Shown in pieces: positions 13,301 through 23,888 of a DNA stretch of 64,000 nt. Made by a program: the position numbers and the translations under genes. The stretch covers positions 1 to 64,000 of the forward strand of contig NGBS01001176.1 in NCBI GenBank assembly GCA_002245135.1, read 5' to 3'. The notes under the pieces are model-generated. The model was not told the DNA's origin and ran no database searches. It worked only from the letters and a program-made list of their open reading frames with translations. The stretch is from Proteromonas lacertae (lineage: Eukaryota; Sar; Bigyra; Opalinata; Proteromonadidae). Positions within the stretch are counted from its first letter, which is position 1; every line of letters begins with the position of its first letter.

Positions 13301-14851
13301 TTATAATACATATAATTCATCAGCTTTTCTTTTCATTTTTTCATTTACTTCTTTTGTAACAGGTATTATTGTAAATGCTGAAGATGTAGTAAGTTTAATT
13401 GCTTGGTCATCAATCCTTAATAATTATATTAATTTAAATATTAATAGTATACAATCCATATAAATCTTTAGTTTTTTTATCTTCTTTAATTATTCCTTTC
13501 TTGTTGTTATCTGCGTAATTCTTCTTCTTGTCTGTATAGACAATTATATCACCATGTTTAGGATTGATAATAGTTTTCTTCAGCTTTTTTTCTGATTCAT
13601 CATGCATTTTATCATTGTATTCATCTCTTCTTTTATTAATGTAATCTTTTGCTATTTCTTCTCATCATATTTTTCTTTTGCTATTTCTATTACTTCAACT
13701 TCATCGTATTCATCATCATTAAAGTATTCTTTATCATCTTCTTTAGAACAATCACATAATTCATCATGACAAACATTACCATCATCATCACAATCAACTG
13801 TACCATTATTACCACCATTATCACCATCTTCTTCGCCATTTTCTTTTATAAATAACTTTGGGTTTTCCTTCTTTAATTGTTCAATATCCATATAGAGTAA
13901 AGATCTAGGCTTAGAATGCGTTCTTCTGCACTTGTGATTGTTTATTGTTTCAATAATTTTATCAACAAATTCAGTCCAATAAATGCCTTTATTCGACATC
14001 ATGAATCCTTTTAAAGTGTTTTTCACAACTCGATTGTACCTTTCTACCTTTCCATTCGTTTGAGGCCTATATGGTGCACTATGAACTTCTTCAATTCCAT
14101 ATTCATTGCATAAACTTCTCATCAAATCATTCTTGAATTCAGTACCATTATCCATTTGAAGAATCTGAGGAGCACCAAAAATTCTGATATAATTTCGCAT
14201 ATTCTTCACTGTTTCTACTTTTGTTTTTCTCTTTAATGGATATATAATTGTAAAATTACTGTAATGATCAATCACTGTAAGAATGTAATTAAACTGTTCT
14301 TCTTCAGTAACTGTAAATTTCTCATTGATTTTACTCATATTAATTAGATCACATAACACTCTTTTGCGTGGATAGCTTGATAGTATCGGTTTTAACGGTT
14401 GTTCAACATGAACTTTCTTCAATTCTTTACATCCAGAACATGTTTTTACGAATACATCTACCATTTCTCTGGTAATACCATAGTACCTCTTTTCATTTAC
14501 CAAGTAATACAAAGGTTCAATTGTAATGTGACCATTACCTTCGTGTAATTCTTTTAGTACATCAAACGATTCTTCAATTTTAATAACCTTCTTTCCTTTA
14601 AACAATAACTGCTTTGTCTTTTCATCGTAAGAATAACCTTTGTTGGAATAGAAGTTTATATCTTTTACATAATCATCGTATTTCTTTTTGGTAAAGCTTC
14701 TACAACGATAATTATCTTCTTCTACTTCATTACTACTAGTAGAACGGCTTCTTTTGTTTCCTTTCTTTCTCTTTTCGATACCTACAGAATGACTTCTTCT
14801 GTGTTCTTTTATCTTTTTATCGCCGCTGGAAGAGACTTTTTCTTTAAACAA
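13301..14851 (-). pseudogene. Retroviral-type (rve/DDE) integrase of unit A
   Basis: Contains an HHCC zinc domain (HEGNGH ... CSGC) followed by an RNase H-like core. Its three acidic residues sit in LTVIDHYSNF, LQMDNGTEF and PYRPQTNGKVER. The Lys/Asp-rich tail includes PKHGDIIVYTDKKK, in the place of a GPY/SH3-like module. The frame breaks once near 13655 and resumes. A 37-nt intron (13416-13452) restores an open frame to a TAA at 13301. There is no ATG at 14851 (the codon is TTG). The frame stays open upstream to an apparent acceptor, ATATATAG, at about 14913, so the first exon is not located. Family: Ginger/TDD, Polinton or gypsy-like integrases; I cannot separate these by eye. Confidence 0.8.
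13416..13452 (-). other. 37-nt intron in integrase A
   Basis: GTATACTATTAAT...TTAAG on the minus strand. Splicing joins ...KDLYG and IDDQAIK... into a single frame ending at 13301. An ACTATTAAT-like stretch could serve as branch site. Confidence 0.6.
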
Positions 14852-14913
14852 CTTATCAAGTGCTTGATAATAAAGAGGTTTGTGATCGTCCTCAAGTACT
14901 TGATCAAGGTGTA

Positions 14914-15746
14914 ATACTTCAGAAAACCTATATATTATGATATATATTATGAAATAAATGAGAATTATATGTATATATATAGTTATAGTAATAAATATAT
15001 ATAGCTAATGTTTTTACTGTTATTTTTTATATAAATCATTGAATTCTAATTATGTATTGCTGAAATAAAACCTCAAAAAACAATAAATTCATACCAACTA
15101 ATGTAAAATCACCTAAAGTAATACATTATCTAAATACACTTATTCACATTTATTCTTACAAACACTCCTTTTGTTTTATCTGTCAATTTCATTTGCCTTC
15201 ATATTATTCTATTCTATATTTTTTCTTATCTTCTTCACTTACAAAATATATATTTTGTTTCATAATATGTGAGATAGGTTTGCAACTGAATGTGTTTAAT
15301 AACTGAATTTTCTATTTCTATTCCTTCTTTATCATTATTACCTGTTATTTTTATTCTCAACATATTATTCAATTCATTAGTTGGAAATCCACTTATTATA
15401 CCATTCTCATTATTCAATGTTATATTATAATCTTCTATTAATATAGTGATAATTAAATACTTTAATCATATAATGATGAGGCATTCTTCCAAACTGTATT
15501 ACATTCTTGTAAACTTTTTTAAACTTCTACAACATAAAATGAGAATAATTATTTATTATATTCTGACAAATATGGATGAATTGTTTATCTTTCTTCATTA
15601 GTAGAAGTTCCAATAAAAGCTAACACTTCAGGATCATTACCCACTTATTCAATCATTTCTTCATTATCATGTCATCATGTTGATATAACTAAACTGAAGT
15701 ACTGATTATGGGAATAAAATAAATACTTGAATTATCTTAAAATGGT
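14914..15746. other. No clear gene
   Basis: AT-rich. A minus-strand frame at 15243-15417 (MNNENGIISGFPTNELNN...) ends at a strong donor-like GTAAGT and could be an upstream exon of the integrase or of a lost gene. I cannot connect it with confidence. Confidence 0.3.
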
Positions 15747-16330
15747 TTAACATTTTATTACTTCATCATTCATTTTCTTCAACTCATTCTCTAAATCTTT
15801 TTTGTTCTTTTTCATTTCTTCTTTCTCTTCTTTGGATTTATCTAGTTGTTCTTTCAATCCATTTAATTCATTCTCTAATTCATTCTGAGATTTAGATTGA
15901 TGTTCTTTTAATTGAGTTATTTCTTTCTCTAATTCATCTTTGTTCTTCTGTAATTCTACATTCTATTGATTAGATTTATCTCATTCTTCTTTCAATTCAT
16001 TTTCTATTTCTTCTATTTCACTTATTCCAAGTTTTTCACTTTTGTAAATTACATCATTTTCTATTTTATTATTATCTTTGATTTTATTTTTCAATTCATT
16101 CAACTCTTTCTCTATTTATTCTTTATTTTTTTTTAACTATTTGATGATTCAATTTCATCAGTATATGGTTTAGATTCTTCTTTGATCTCTTTCAATTGAC
16201 TTTCTAATTCTTTCTTTTCTTTCTTCATTTCATTCAACTCTTCTTTCAATTGACTTATCTCATCTTCTTTAGTATTAGAGGATTCAACTTTATGTTCATC
16301 TTCATTCTATTCGCAGTATCACCTTTTATC
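15747..16330 (-). pseudogene. Decayed coiled-coil protein gene
   Basis: The minus strand reads as nearly continuous Glu/Lys/Leu/Asn heptads (for example ISQLKEELNEMKKEKKELES and ELEKEITQLKEHQSKSQNEL). The frame is broken by in-frame TAA, TGA and TAG codons and at least one frameshift near 16130. Composition and periodicity indicate a long coiled coil, and no specific family can be named. The stops include TAG and TGA codons that fit loss of CAG and CGA by C-to-T change. It lies next to integrase unit A and shows no capsid-type signature, so it is probably a dead host gene. Confidence 0.6.
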
Positions 16331-17454
16331 TATAAACAACAATTATAACAAAATATATACATACAATTCCAAAACAGTTTCCAAATGAGCATTAAAAATT
16401 TCTTTATCATAATTATCGATAAATGAATATAATGATTGACTACCAAATTGAGAAAAATATTTTACTAACTATACATAATATTCATTCTTCTTACCAATGA
16501 CTATATTCATCTATATCTACCTTTAACTCAAAAAATATATATATATAAATAAATTGATAAATAATATATAATATATAATAATATAATAATAATAATATAT
16601 ATATATATAACACTTACATTTTTGATATCAAAATTCAAATATTTACATAGGCTTGAGGTTTGTGTTATTTTCTTTGTTTTACAATAGTTTTTTCAGTTGT
16701 ATGAAAAACATATTAATAATCACTTAGAAAAGAAAAGCATATAAAAATAAATGGTATATGTTTCATAAGTCCAAAAGAGTTGAATGTATAAGAATGTAAT
16801 GTGAGAAGTGTGATTTGGTTAATTAGCTGTATTTTATATAAAATAATAAACATTATTTAATTAGTATAAAGAAAACAAAAGAGTGTATTCTGATTTGCAA
16901 GTGATTTTAAGATCTGATACAATATATTAACTATACTCATTATACACTCATTATATATATTATAGTAAATAAAAAGACACTTTTTCTATAAATATATTTC
17001 CACAATTACACATTTTTTGTCTATAGAATATACAGTTTTGATAAAAACAAATCATTCAAACATGTGTGTATTCAACTGTCCTATGATGGCATTTGCATAA
17101 ATCCTTTTAGTAAATCTAATAAATCCATAAATATGTTATCTTACAGAATTATAAACAGGAATGATTTCAAACTATGTAATATAATTGAAGAACAACAAAC
17201 AAAGAAGAAGATTTTACTGATTTATCATATCAACATTTTCTTATAAACTATAATCAAAAGAGAAAAAAGAGTAGTATAAAATAATAGTTATTATATAATG
17301 CATTCATTAAATAATGATATTAAACCATTATTTTGCTATTCAGTCAAAAAGAATTTATATAAAATAGGAAAATTTAAGTTGGTATATAATAATTCTTTTG
17401 ATGGATTAATTGATATAAACAACATGAAAAATTATAATATTATATAGTATATAA
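16331..17454. other. No gene seen
   Basis: AT-rich DNA with TA-dinucleotide runs near 16560-16610. Open frames such as 17064-17246 have no recognisable domain or coding character. Confidence 0.4.
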
Positions 17455-18340
17455 ATGGGACTCTGGCATATTGTGCCATAGTCCCATTTACGTAAGGTTC
17501 CTACGGGATTCCTCCTAACGGGGTCTACTTCTCAACAGAGTCTACTTCCCTACGGGAACTCCTGGAAGCTATCTAGAAGTGTTGGTTACCTCGGGATGAT
17601 GAAGCTATGTTTTCTATTACCCCCCTTACAAAGACTAGAGAATGAATGTAGGAGGTTGATTATCTTAAGATCATTTACTTTGGCTTCTTGGGGGTGTTGG
17701 TTAAGCATTGTCCTCGGTAAAGTCTTCCTCCGGTGATTCCTCATCCTTCTCAGAGAAGGAGGAGGAATCGTCAGAGGAAGACTCCTTGCTCTTGTTAAGT
17801 CTACGTCTCTTATCCTTCAAGTAGCTTCCTAGAGATGCTTTTCTCTTAATTGAATTGCCTACAAGGTACACTTCGTTCTCTTGCTCATTGTCAGTGTCTT
17901 CACTTCCTAAGTCGATCGATCGGTCATCTTCACTGAAGCTATCATCGTCGGTGGATTCATCCTCGGGATGATCGCATTGACGGCTCACGTCATAGTAGTT
18001 GCTATTCCTTCTAAGGTCCTTGATCGATGGGAACCTTGCATCAATATAAAGGATCTTCTGACCATCATCTTGAGTGACTTCCCTTCCAAGAATATAAGTC
18101 GTCTTCATCGTCTTTGCTTATAATGTTATCTCCAAGGAATAAAATAAATGATTGCTAAGCACCTCACCAAAGACTACATCGGTAAGTAAAGTAGCTGGGT
18201 TATGTTTATAAGCTAGTTACCGATACAATGGCAACTCCAAGGAAGTTCTTGTTATGGTAAGATGAGTACCTCGTGACACTTGAGATCAACTTCTTCATCT
18301 ATCTGTAATCGATCCATTGCATACTCCTACTCCAGGTTAT
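17455..18340. other. Higher-GC island of unknown origin
   Basis: Base composition is clearly less AT-rich than the surroundings, with words such as CCTACGGGA occurring twice and TCTACTTC repeats. It begins with a near-perfect hairpin at 17456-17489 (ATGGGACT-TGGCA paired with TGCCATAGTCCCAT). Similar-looking islands lie at 34430-34830, 37330-37860, 54060-54225 and 56050-56260. I suspect fragments of one foreign element family but recognise no domain. Confidence 0.45.
17701..18108 (-). CDS. Hypothetical acidic Ser/Asp-rich protein
   Basis: A 135-residue frame starting MKTTYILGREVTQDDG. It has a short mixed N-terminal part and a long acidic Ser/Glu/Asp-rich tail interrupted by a basic patch (DKRRRLNKSK). 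Codon use follows the higher-GC island and differs from the host genes. It resembles no family I recognise. It could be the N-terminal part of a protein from a foreign element. Confidence 0.4.
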   Translation of the reverse strand: MKTTYILGREVTQDDGQKILYIDARFPSIKDLRRNSNYYDVSRQCDHPEDESTDDDSFSEDDRSIDLGSEDTDNEQENEVYLVGNSIKRKASLGSYLKDKRRRLNKSKESSSDDSSSFSEKDEESPEEDFTEDNA

Positions 18341-18360
18341 TGAGTCGATGTCTTAATTCT

Positions 18361-18627
18361 CTTATTGGGAATAATCGAGGTAAATTTGGTCCTTTGGAAG
18401 CTCCTTTAGATTATAAAGAATACAGTAATCCTTTAGAAGAATAAACTCACGACATATATCCTAATGCTAATTTTCATGCTTTATTTAAGTATATGAGATT
18501 ACCTTATATTCCCGAAGATCATCCAATATTTGAAACGCTGCCTGGTATAGATCCTGCATATGATCCTCAATGGACTATCATATATTGGATTAAAGAGAAA
18601 GGCCATATATATGGAGAAGAAAATTAG
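18361..18627 (+). pseudogene. V1 hypothetical protein, N-terminus undefined
   Basis: A frame containing GKFGPLEAPLDYKEYSNPLEE, then a TAA at 18442, then a Pro/Tyr-rich continuation (THDIYPNANFHALFKYMRLP ...) to a TAG at 18625. Composition is the same on both sides of the TAA. The frame is open upstream into the GC-richer island with no obvious ATG, so the true start is not known. No family recognised. Confidence 0.5.
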
Positions 18628-18638
18628 GAGTAAATAGA

Positions 18639-19413
18639 ATGTATTTACCACCTCCAGGATGGTTACCAAAAGGTATTACTGAACATCAATTACAAAATAT
18701 GTACTACCATGTATTCTTAAATAAGTATAAGAATAGCAAGAGGATATTATGGAGGTGCAAGACAACCAAATGAAATGAATAGAGAGACAATTACTGTTAA
18801 TGATGAATATTTACAAAATATATTTGGAGATTATCAAATTAATCCAGAAGAGAATAGAATGACATTAGATAAAAATGAAGCATCAAATTTAAATGCAAAA
18901 GAAATAGTTGAAGTGGATCAAGATATTACAAATGATGCAAGTAAAAATTGGCAACCACAAGAAGCTCATTATACTAAAGAATTGGATAAGAGTGAAATGA
19001 TGAAAACAGCAGCACAAGTAACAGATGAAGATTTTAGAAGTGCTTTAGATAATAATAGTAATCCTCCTCCTCCAGAAGAACAAGCTCCTCCACCGCCTCC
19101 TCCTCCAGTGCAAGTTAATGAAGATGATGATATTCTTCCTACAAAAGTTAAAAGAGGAAGAAGTGATGTTAATGAAGAAGATGAAGAAGAAAGGAAGAAA
19201 AGAAGAATAGTATATAATGATGAAGGTGATGTTGTTCAAGAGGATGATGATGATCAAATGGATGAAGATGATGATTTAGATGATCCTAATATCCAACCTC
19301 AAGATGTATTCGTAGAAGAGGATAATAGACAAAAAAGAAAAAGAAGTGAAGCTGTTTTTGATGAGGATGATGTAAATGAAGAACCAATAAAAAGAGTTAA
19401 AATAAAACATTAA
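18639..19413 (+). pseudogene. V1 Pro-rich acidic protein with basic clusters
   Basis: Begins MYLPPPGWLPKGITEH at 18639. A one-base frame break near 18725-18740 leads into a frame with GYYGGARQPNEMNRET that stays open to TAA 19413. The middle has a polyproline run (residues PPPPEEQAPPPPPPPVQ). The C-terminal third alternates acidic stretches with basic clusters (KRGR, KKRR, KRKR) that look like nuclear localisation signals. V2 has a Pro-rich protein at 44183-44548 that may be the counterpart. Function unknown; a minor virion or scaffold-type role is a guess. Confidence 0.5.
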
Positions 19414-19419
19414 TTATTA

Positions 19420-20043
19420 TTATATTTTCCTAAACTTGTTGGCTAATAACCTTGCTCTTTCCTCTCCTTTTACTGTATTAAAATTTGTTGCATCAACGAA
19501 TGATAGGTTATGTAGTAAAATATCTCTTAAAAATAAAATAGCATGATATCCACAAGTGGACGTTGTTATCCTTTGATTAACAACTCCATTTATTTTCAGA
19601 TTATAATCTTGTTGAGAATCTGCTTTAAGATGCTTTATATACTTAACAAAGGACTTGGTATGTTCTGGCTTTTCTCCAAAACTATCATAATAAAGGAATT
19701 GATGTTTATTATTATCAATTACCAAACTCACCCAATGACCAATCTTTTCAGGAGGATCTTTCCTCTTCAAAGTACATATTATTACTCCCCACTTATTCAA
19801 ATTCAGTTTAGGAATGCTCTTAATTTCATCCCATAAAAACACTCCCCCAAACCTACTTAACATTTCAGGAAAGTTTAATTTTATTACTTTAGGAATATCA
19901 TAGTTAGATAAAGCCATGTCATATGGTTTCTTGGATTTTTCACCATGTCCATATACTCTGTTATTAGTAAAGCATAAACGTAGTTTCATCCTAAAAATTG
20001 CAAGAAAATGAGAAATGAATTCATTTTTTAATTTTCTATTCAT
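19420..20043 (-). CDS. Adenain-like cysteine protease (virion maturation protease)
   Basis: A 207-residue protein starting MNRKLKNEF at 20043; upstream codons in the frame lack an ATG. The clan CE catalytic order is visible: IGHWVSLVID (His), LYYDSFGEKP (Asp/Glu position) and STCGYHAILFL (Cys nucleophile). The FGGVFLWDEIKSIPKLN region precedes it, as in Polinton and adintovirus proteases. In these viruses the enzyme cleaves capsid and core precursors. The frame is intact, unlike the V2 counterpart at 41680-41940, which keeps only the His half. Start codons of this gene and the divergent core gene are 22 bp apart. Confidence in the family is high. Confidence 0.85.
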   Translation of the reverse strand: MNRKLKNEFISHFLAIFRMKLRLCFTNNRVYGHGEKSKKPYDMALSNYDIPKVIKLNFPEMLSRFGGVFLWDEIKSIPKLNLNKWGVIICTLKRKDPPEKIGHWVSLVIDNNKHQFLYYDSFGEKPEHTKSFVKYIKHLKADSQQDYNLKINGVVNQRITTSTCGYHAILFLRDILLHNLSFVDATNFNTVKGEERARLLANKFRKI

Positions 20044-20065
20044 ATTTGAAAACAACCAATCACAT

Positions 20066-20464
20066 ATGAGTGTTTTAGGTGGGCGTAAACGACGTTATCG
20101 AAGAGGTAGATCTGTTTCAAGAAGAAGAAGAGGACGAAGAGGAAGATCAAGTGGAAGGTACAAGTTTGGCTTGATGGGTAAACTTATAAGACATGAAGTA
20201 CCGAATACAATGTTTCGAGGATTGAAGAAAGGAAGAGGAAAAGTAACTGAAGTTGGAGGCAAAGCTTTAGATATCATGAAAGTATTAGGATTAGGAAAAG
20301 TAAGAGAAGGAATAAGATTTGATGTAAATGGAGGTAGAAGACGTAGAAGAAGAGGCAGTCGAGCAAGAAGACATAGACGTCGTAGATACTGTATAAAAGG
20401 AGGAGCACATACAAGTATTTCTATGAAATTAAATAATTTCCTTTTAAGTAAAATCTCATCTTAA
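20066..20464 (+). CDS. Arg-rich virion core protein
   Basis: Starts MSVLGGRKRRYRRGRS at the ATG 20066. Two Arg-rich arms (residues about 6-32 and 97-120) flank a Gly/Lys/Val amphipathic centre (GLKKGRGKVTEVGGKALDIM). This layout resembles adenovirus-lineage core or pX/pVI-type proteins that condense DNA. V2 carries two proteins with the same GGR(R)HRR style at 43301-43615 and 43675-44115. No broken codons. Role is inferred from composition and context only. Confidence 0.55.
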   Translation: MSVLGGRKRRYRRGRSVSRRRRGRRGRSSGRYKFGLMGKLIRHEVPNTMFRGLKKGRGKVTEVGGKALDIMKVLGLGKVREGIRFDVNGGRRRRRRGSRARRHRRRRYCIKGGAHTSISMKLNNFLLSKISS

Positions 20465-20504
20465 ATTTTTATTATTATTTTTATTTTTGTTTTTCTATAT
20501 AAAA

Positions 20505-20703
20505 ATGAATCCATATTACAATAACAATAGAAATCAATCATATTATCAGAATTACGATGATGGATTTAATGATGATTATTACGATGATGATGACTATTTA
20601 TCTAAAAGTGCTCAAATAGACTAACAAATACTAAGTCAAAGTAGAAAAAATTAACGGAATTATTATAGATCCTAGTAAGGTAGCATTTGCTCCATTTTAT
20701 TAA
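20505..20703 (+). pseudogene. V1 small Asn/Tyr/Asp-rich protein
   Basis: Begins MNPYYNNNRNQSYYQNYDDG at 20505. There is an in-frame TAA at 20622, and a later one-base frame change near 20650 after which the frame reads INGIIIDPSKVAFAPFY to a TAA at 20703. Short, hydrophilic N-terminus, unknown family. It sits 41 bp upstream of the next gene. Confidence 0.45.
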
Positions 20704-20743
20704 AATTTATATTTTTAATTCATTTTTGTTTTTCTTGGGTAAT

Positions 20744-21337
20744 ATGAAAAAAACAAATATTATTAACAAATTGATAACTGAATTAGCAAAAAGAGTATCT
20801 TCTAGGATAGGCAAGAGATCTCATAAAAGAAAATACAAAAGAAAATTAAATAAAAGTTTCAAGAGATTAGCATATGATATGGATGCTCCTGAATTAGTAT
20901 ACAATGTTAACCAATCTAGATTGGATCATTTACAAGGAATGCAATTTGATAACTAATTACAGAAAATAAATGAACTGAAAAACAACTTAATAGATATTAA
21001 TAAAAAAATAACAGACTATGAAGGAATGGAATCTCTACCAGTTAATGAGGATAATAAAGATGAAATCTTCAAAAGAGAACAAGAAATGATAAAATTAAAT
21101 TTAGGAAAACAAAGATTAGAAAATCAATTGAAGATGATGAAAGGAGGATTTATGTTTGTAGCTTCTAATCCTCTAACAAGAAGTGTTCCATATGGAAGGA
21201 CAGGAAGTATAAGAGATTCTTTATTATCAAGAATGTATGATCCTAAATCAATTCCTACAGGAGGATTAAATTATGATCCTTTAAAAGATGGAGTTGGAGA
21301 TGCAGATATAAGTAATTTTTTAAAAAGTAATTTTTAA
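20744..21337 (+). pseudogene. V1 counterpart of V2 42026-42571 protein, split by one TAA
   Basis: One frame from ATG 20744 to TAA 21337 is interrupted only by a TAA at 20954. The codons after it keep the same coiled, charged character and a frame-wise match to the V2 protein at 42026-42571. Shared order: a basic N-terminus (SHKRKYKRKLNKSFKRL here, RKKRRKHSFKGHNKYYQSL there), a coiled centre, then a Ser/Arg/Leu/Tyr-rich end (SLLSRMYDPKS). Function unknown. The conservation between two diverged elements argues it is a real structural or core gene of this virus lineage. Confidence 0.6.
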
Positions 21338-21356
21338 TTCTTATTATATTTTGTTT

Positions 21357-22058
21357 ATAGGTTTGAATGAAAGAAATGAGGACAATTCTCGAAATATCAA
21401 GATTAATAAACTTATAGTTGAAAATCCTTATCCCTCTATCAATATTGTTCCTCCAGAAAGACCTCTTACAGTTCAACAAACACCTACTTTTACAACTCCG
21501 ATTACAACTTTAGGAAGAACAACAGAAACTCCTATATACTCTTTAATTTATGAAAGAAGATTATCAGAAATGTATATTGAACCAAAGAATTATTTTCCAT
21601 CAAAAACTTCAGGGTATGCTCAAACAGATGAACCTCAGTTGTTAAAACATTGGGTTAATCCTTCAGTTAATTTACCGCCTCCTGAAAGATCATTTAGTAC
21701 AGAGGAAACTAATACAAATCCTCCTCCTGAATATAAAGATGCACAAACAGATGTGTATAAACCATTTCCTCCACCTCCTCCAGAAACTAAAACTGCAAGT
21801 ACTATGTTTGATCCTCCACCTTTTCAACCAAAATGGAGTATTATGAATCGTCCTATAAAAAATTACATTACTCCAGATGATCCTCATTATGAAAATTATA
21901 TTGCACAAATGAATAGACAAGCAACATATAATCATGCTGTATTAGATCATCCTAGATATATGACACCAGAACAAAGAGCAAAATATAGTATACCTGATAT
22001 CAATGAGATGGGACAAAGATATGATAATTTTAGAAAAGAAAATTCTCATTATTTTTAA
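21357..22058 (+). pseudogene. V1 Pro/Thr-rich protein with apparent ATA in place of start ATG
   Basis: The open frame begins GLNERNEDNSRNIKINKL straight after an ATA at 21357, where an ATG would be expected; no other ATG occurs for about 70 codons. The protein is rich in Pro, Thr and Tyr (for example NLPPPERSFS, PFPPPPPETK) and ends with an Asp/Asn/Tyr-rich segment. No stop codons occur inside. It may be a minor virion or penton-associated protein, but I recognise no family. Confidence 0.5.
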
Positions 22059-22173
22059 AATACACCAAAATACAAAATCCAGATTTTCCGTTATTAATCA
22101 ATCAAATGTTAGCAATTAAAATTTAAGTATTGTATAACTGATATTTCATTTTCATTTTTCTTTCTGTTTTCTT

Positions 22174-22569
22174 ATGAAACAGGATAATCTTGACTATATT
22201 GATTTTGGGTTGTTTGAAAATATAAATAAGAGGAAATGGTGGGATATGGAGGAAATTTCTATATCTCATGAATATAGTATGTTAGATTAATATTATGAGG
22301 ATTATAAGTTATGTGTGAAGGAATATAAGGATTATTTACAATATGTTAAAAAGAAAAAAAACAAGAAGAAGGAAGAAAATATTCCTCAATCATTAGAGAG
22401 ACTCCAAATGAGCATTGAGGATAGTCGATCCTCCTATCAAAGGAAACATGCGGAAATTGCGGAAAGGATTTGGAAGATAAGGAACATATCGATTATCTGC
22501 TTGATTTTAGATTACGACAAAGAAAAGGAAGAAGAAAGGAAAAATGTAAAGAAAAGGAAAACAATTTGA
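22174..22569 (+). pseudogene. V1 charged hypothetical protein, split by one TAA
   Basis: ATG at 22174 (MKQDNLDYIDFGLFENINKR), in-frame TAA at 22288, then an open frame to TGA 22569 with Lys/Glu-rich helices (YVKKKKNKKKEENIPQSLER). Both sides are in one frame. No domain recognised. Confidence 0.45.
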
Positions 22570-22665
22570 TTGGTTAATTAGAATTTTATTGATTTCTTGA
22601 TTTTATTTTAATTAAGTATTTTCTAAAACTTTTTGAAAACTTATCATAAATTTAAAAATCAAAAA

Positions 22666-23400
22666 ATGAATTCCGATTTACAAGATGATATGAACATAAG
22701 TTCATTTCCTAGTTCACCAAAGGTTGCTGCTCCTCCTCCACTCATTATTCCTCAATTAGATGAATCTAAGGTACTTACATAAGAGAATTTTGATGACTTT
22801 ATTTTTAACAACTCTCATTTTTGGGATATTATGGTGAATCATACAAGAAGTATGACAGAGATCCTTTTAAGAAATCTTATTGATGGATTAAGCTTATACA
22901 GGATAGCAAATGCAAGACAAGAGGATTTTATTGATTTCCTCACTGCTTGGAAATCAAAAATTCCTTTATCAGATTTTAAAATAGGAATTAATCCTATCGA
23001 ACCATTTGCAGATGATGATGATGAAGAGGAAAAAGATGATAAAGTCATTCCTACTCCTAAAAAGAAGAAGGAATCAGCTCCAGTACCAGAAGGATCACAA
23101 AAGTGTTCTACATGCAACAAAATCCTTCCTTTAGAGAACTTTGCAACAAAGCCAAACGGTGACAAAAACAAAAGTTGTGAAAGATGTCGCTTAAAAAAGA
23201 AGGAGTATTATGATAAACAAAGACAACAAAAGAAACAAAGAAATGTTAAAGAGGAAGATTCAAGTAGTGGAAAAGTAAAAGTTGAATTATGTCCTAAACC
23301 AGCTCCAAAGAAAAGAAAGATTGATGTTGTTATTCCTTCTGCAATGGATGAGGATCCTGATGATGATGAGGAAATAGATAGTGAGGAAATGGAAATATAA
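22666..23400 (+). pseudogene. V1 zinc-ribbon protein, split by one TAA
   Basis: ATG 22666, TAA at 22780, then open to 23400. Four cysteines form CSTCNKILPLENFA ... SCERCRLKKKEYYDKQ, a C-x2-C...C-x2-C ribbon of the kind common in phage and eukaryotic DNA-virus proteins. Acidic tracts lie before it, and a basic segment with a final acidic tail lies after it. The sequence on both sides of the TAA (SKVLT / ENFDDFIFNNSHFW) looks continuous. A DNA- or RNA-binding role is likely but not shown. Confidence 0.6.
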
Positions 23401-23433
23401 ATATAAATTCTAATATTAATCTTTATTTTCATA

Positions 23434-23448
23434 TTTCTTGTTGTTTTT
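23434..23448 (+). promoter_or_regulatory. Candidate viral promoter word
   Basis: TTTCTTGTTGTTTTT occurs here, 21 bp before the start codon at 23469, and again exactly at 23848-23862, 27 bp before the start codon at 23889. Related T-rich words precede several other V1 and V2 genes. Confidence 0.4.
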
Positions 23449-23468
23449 AGAATATATATATTTTCAAA

Positions 23469-23822
23469 ATGCCTAGATATAGAATTAATACTTTTTCATT
23501 AAAAGCAAATAATGTTGGACCTGTAGTATGTAAATTATACAAATTTAATCCTCAAGTATTACAGAATATTATTATGGGTGGAGATAGATGGATTCATGTA
23601 GTACCATATCGTACTAGCAATGTTAATGATGAACCAGAATTATGGTTTATTGGAACCGGAATGAGATCTATGCAACTTGATTTACCTGAATTAATCTTTA
23701 ATCCAACTCCTAATCCTCCAATTTTGCTTCGTGGAAATCTTAACGCAAGACAAAGAAGATATTTACAGCTTCATTTATTATATGATCCTTTAGATGAAGA
23801 TGATGATGATGATGATGAATAA
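23469..23822 (+). CDS. V1 hypothetical protein
   Basis: Intact 117-residue frame (MPRYRINTFSLKANNVGPVV...) with a mixed beta-like composition and a poly-Asp tail (DEDDDDDDE). It follows the repeated T-rich word by 21 bp. No family recognised; the fold could be a small beta-sandwich, which structure prediction would settle. Confidence 0.55.
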   Translation: MPRYRINTFSLKANNVGPVVCKLYKFNPQVLQNIIMGGDRWIHVVPYRTSNVNDEPELWFIGTGMRSMQLDLPELIFNPTPNPPILLRGNLNARQRRYLQLHLLYDPLDEDDDDDDE

Positions 23823-23847
23823 AACAATAATTAATTTCATTTATAAT

Positions 23848-23862
23848 TTTCTTGTTGTTTTT
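23848..23862 (+). promoter_or_regulatory. Candidate viral promoter word, second copy
   Basis: Second exact copy of TTTCTTGTTGTTTTT, placed 27 bp before the ATG at 23889. Confidence 0.4.
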
Positions 23863-23888
23863 GTATATTATACTCTCATAATTACAAA

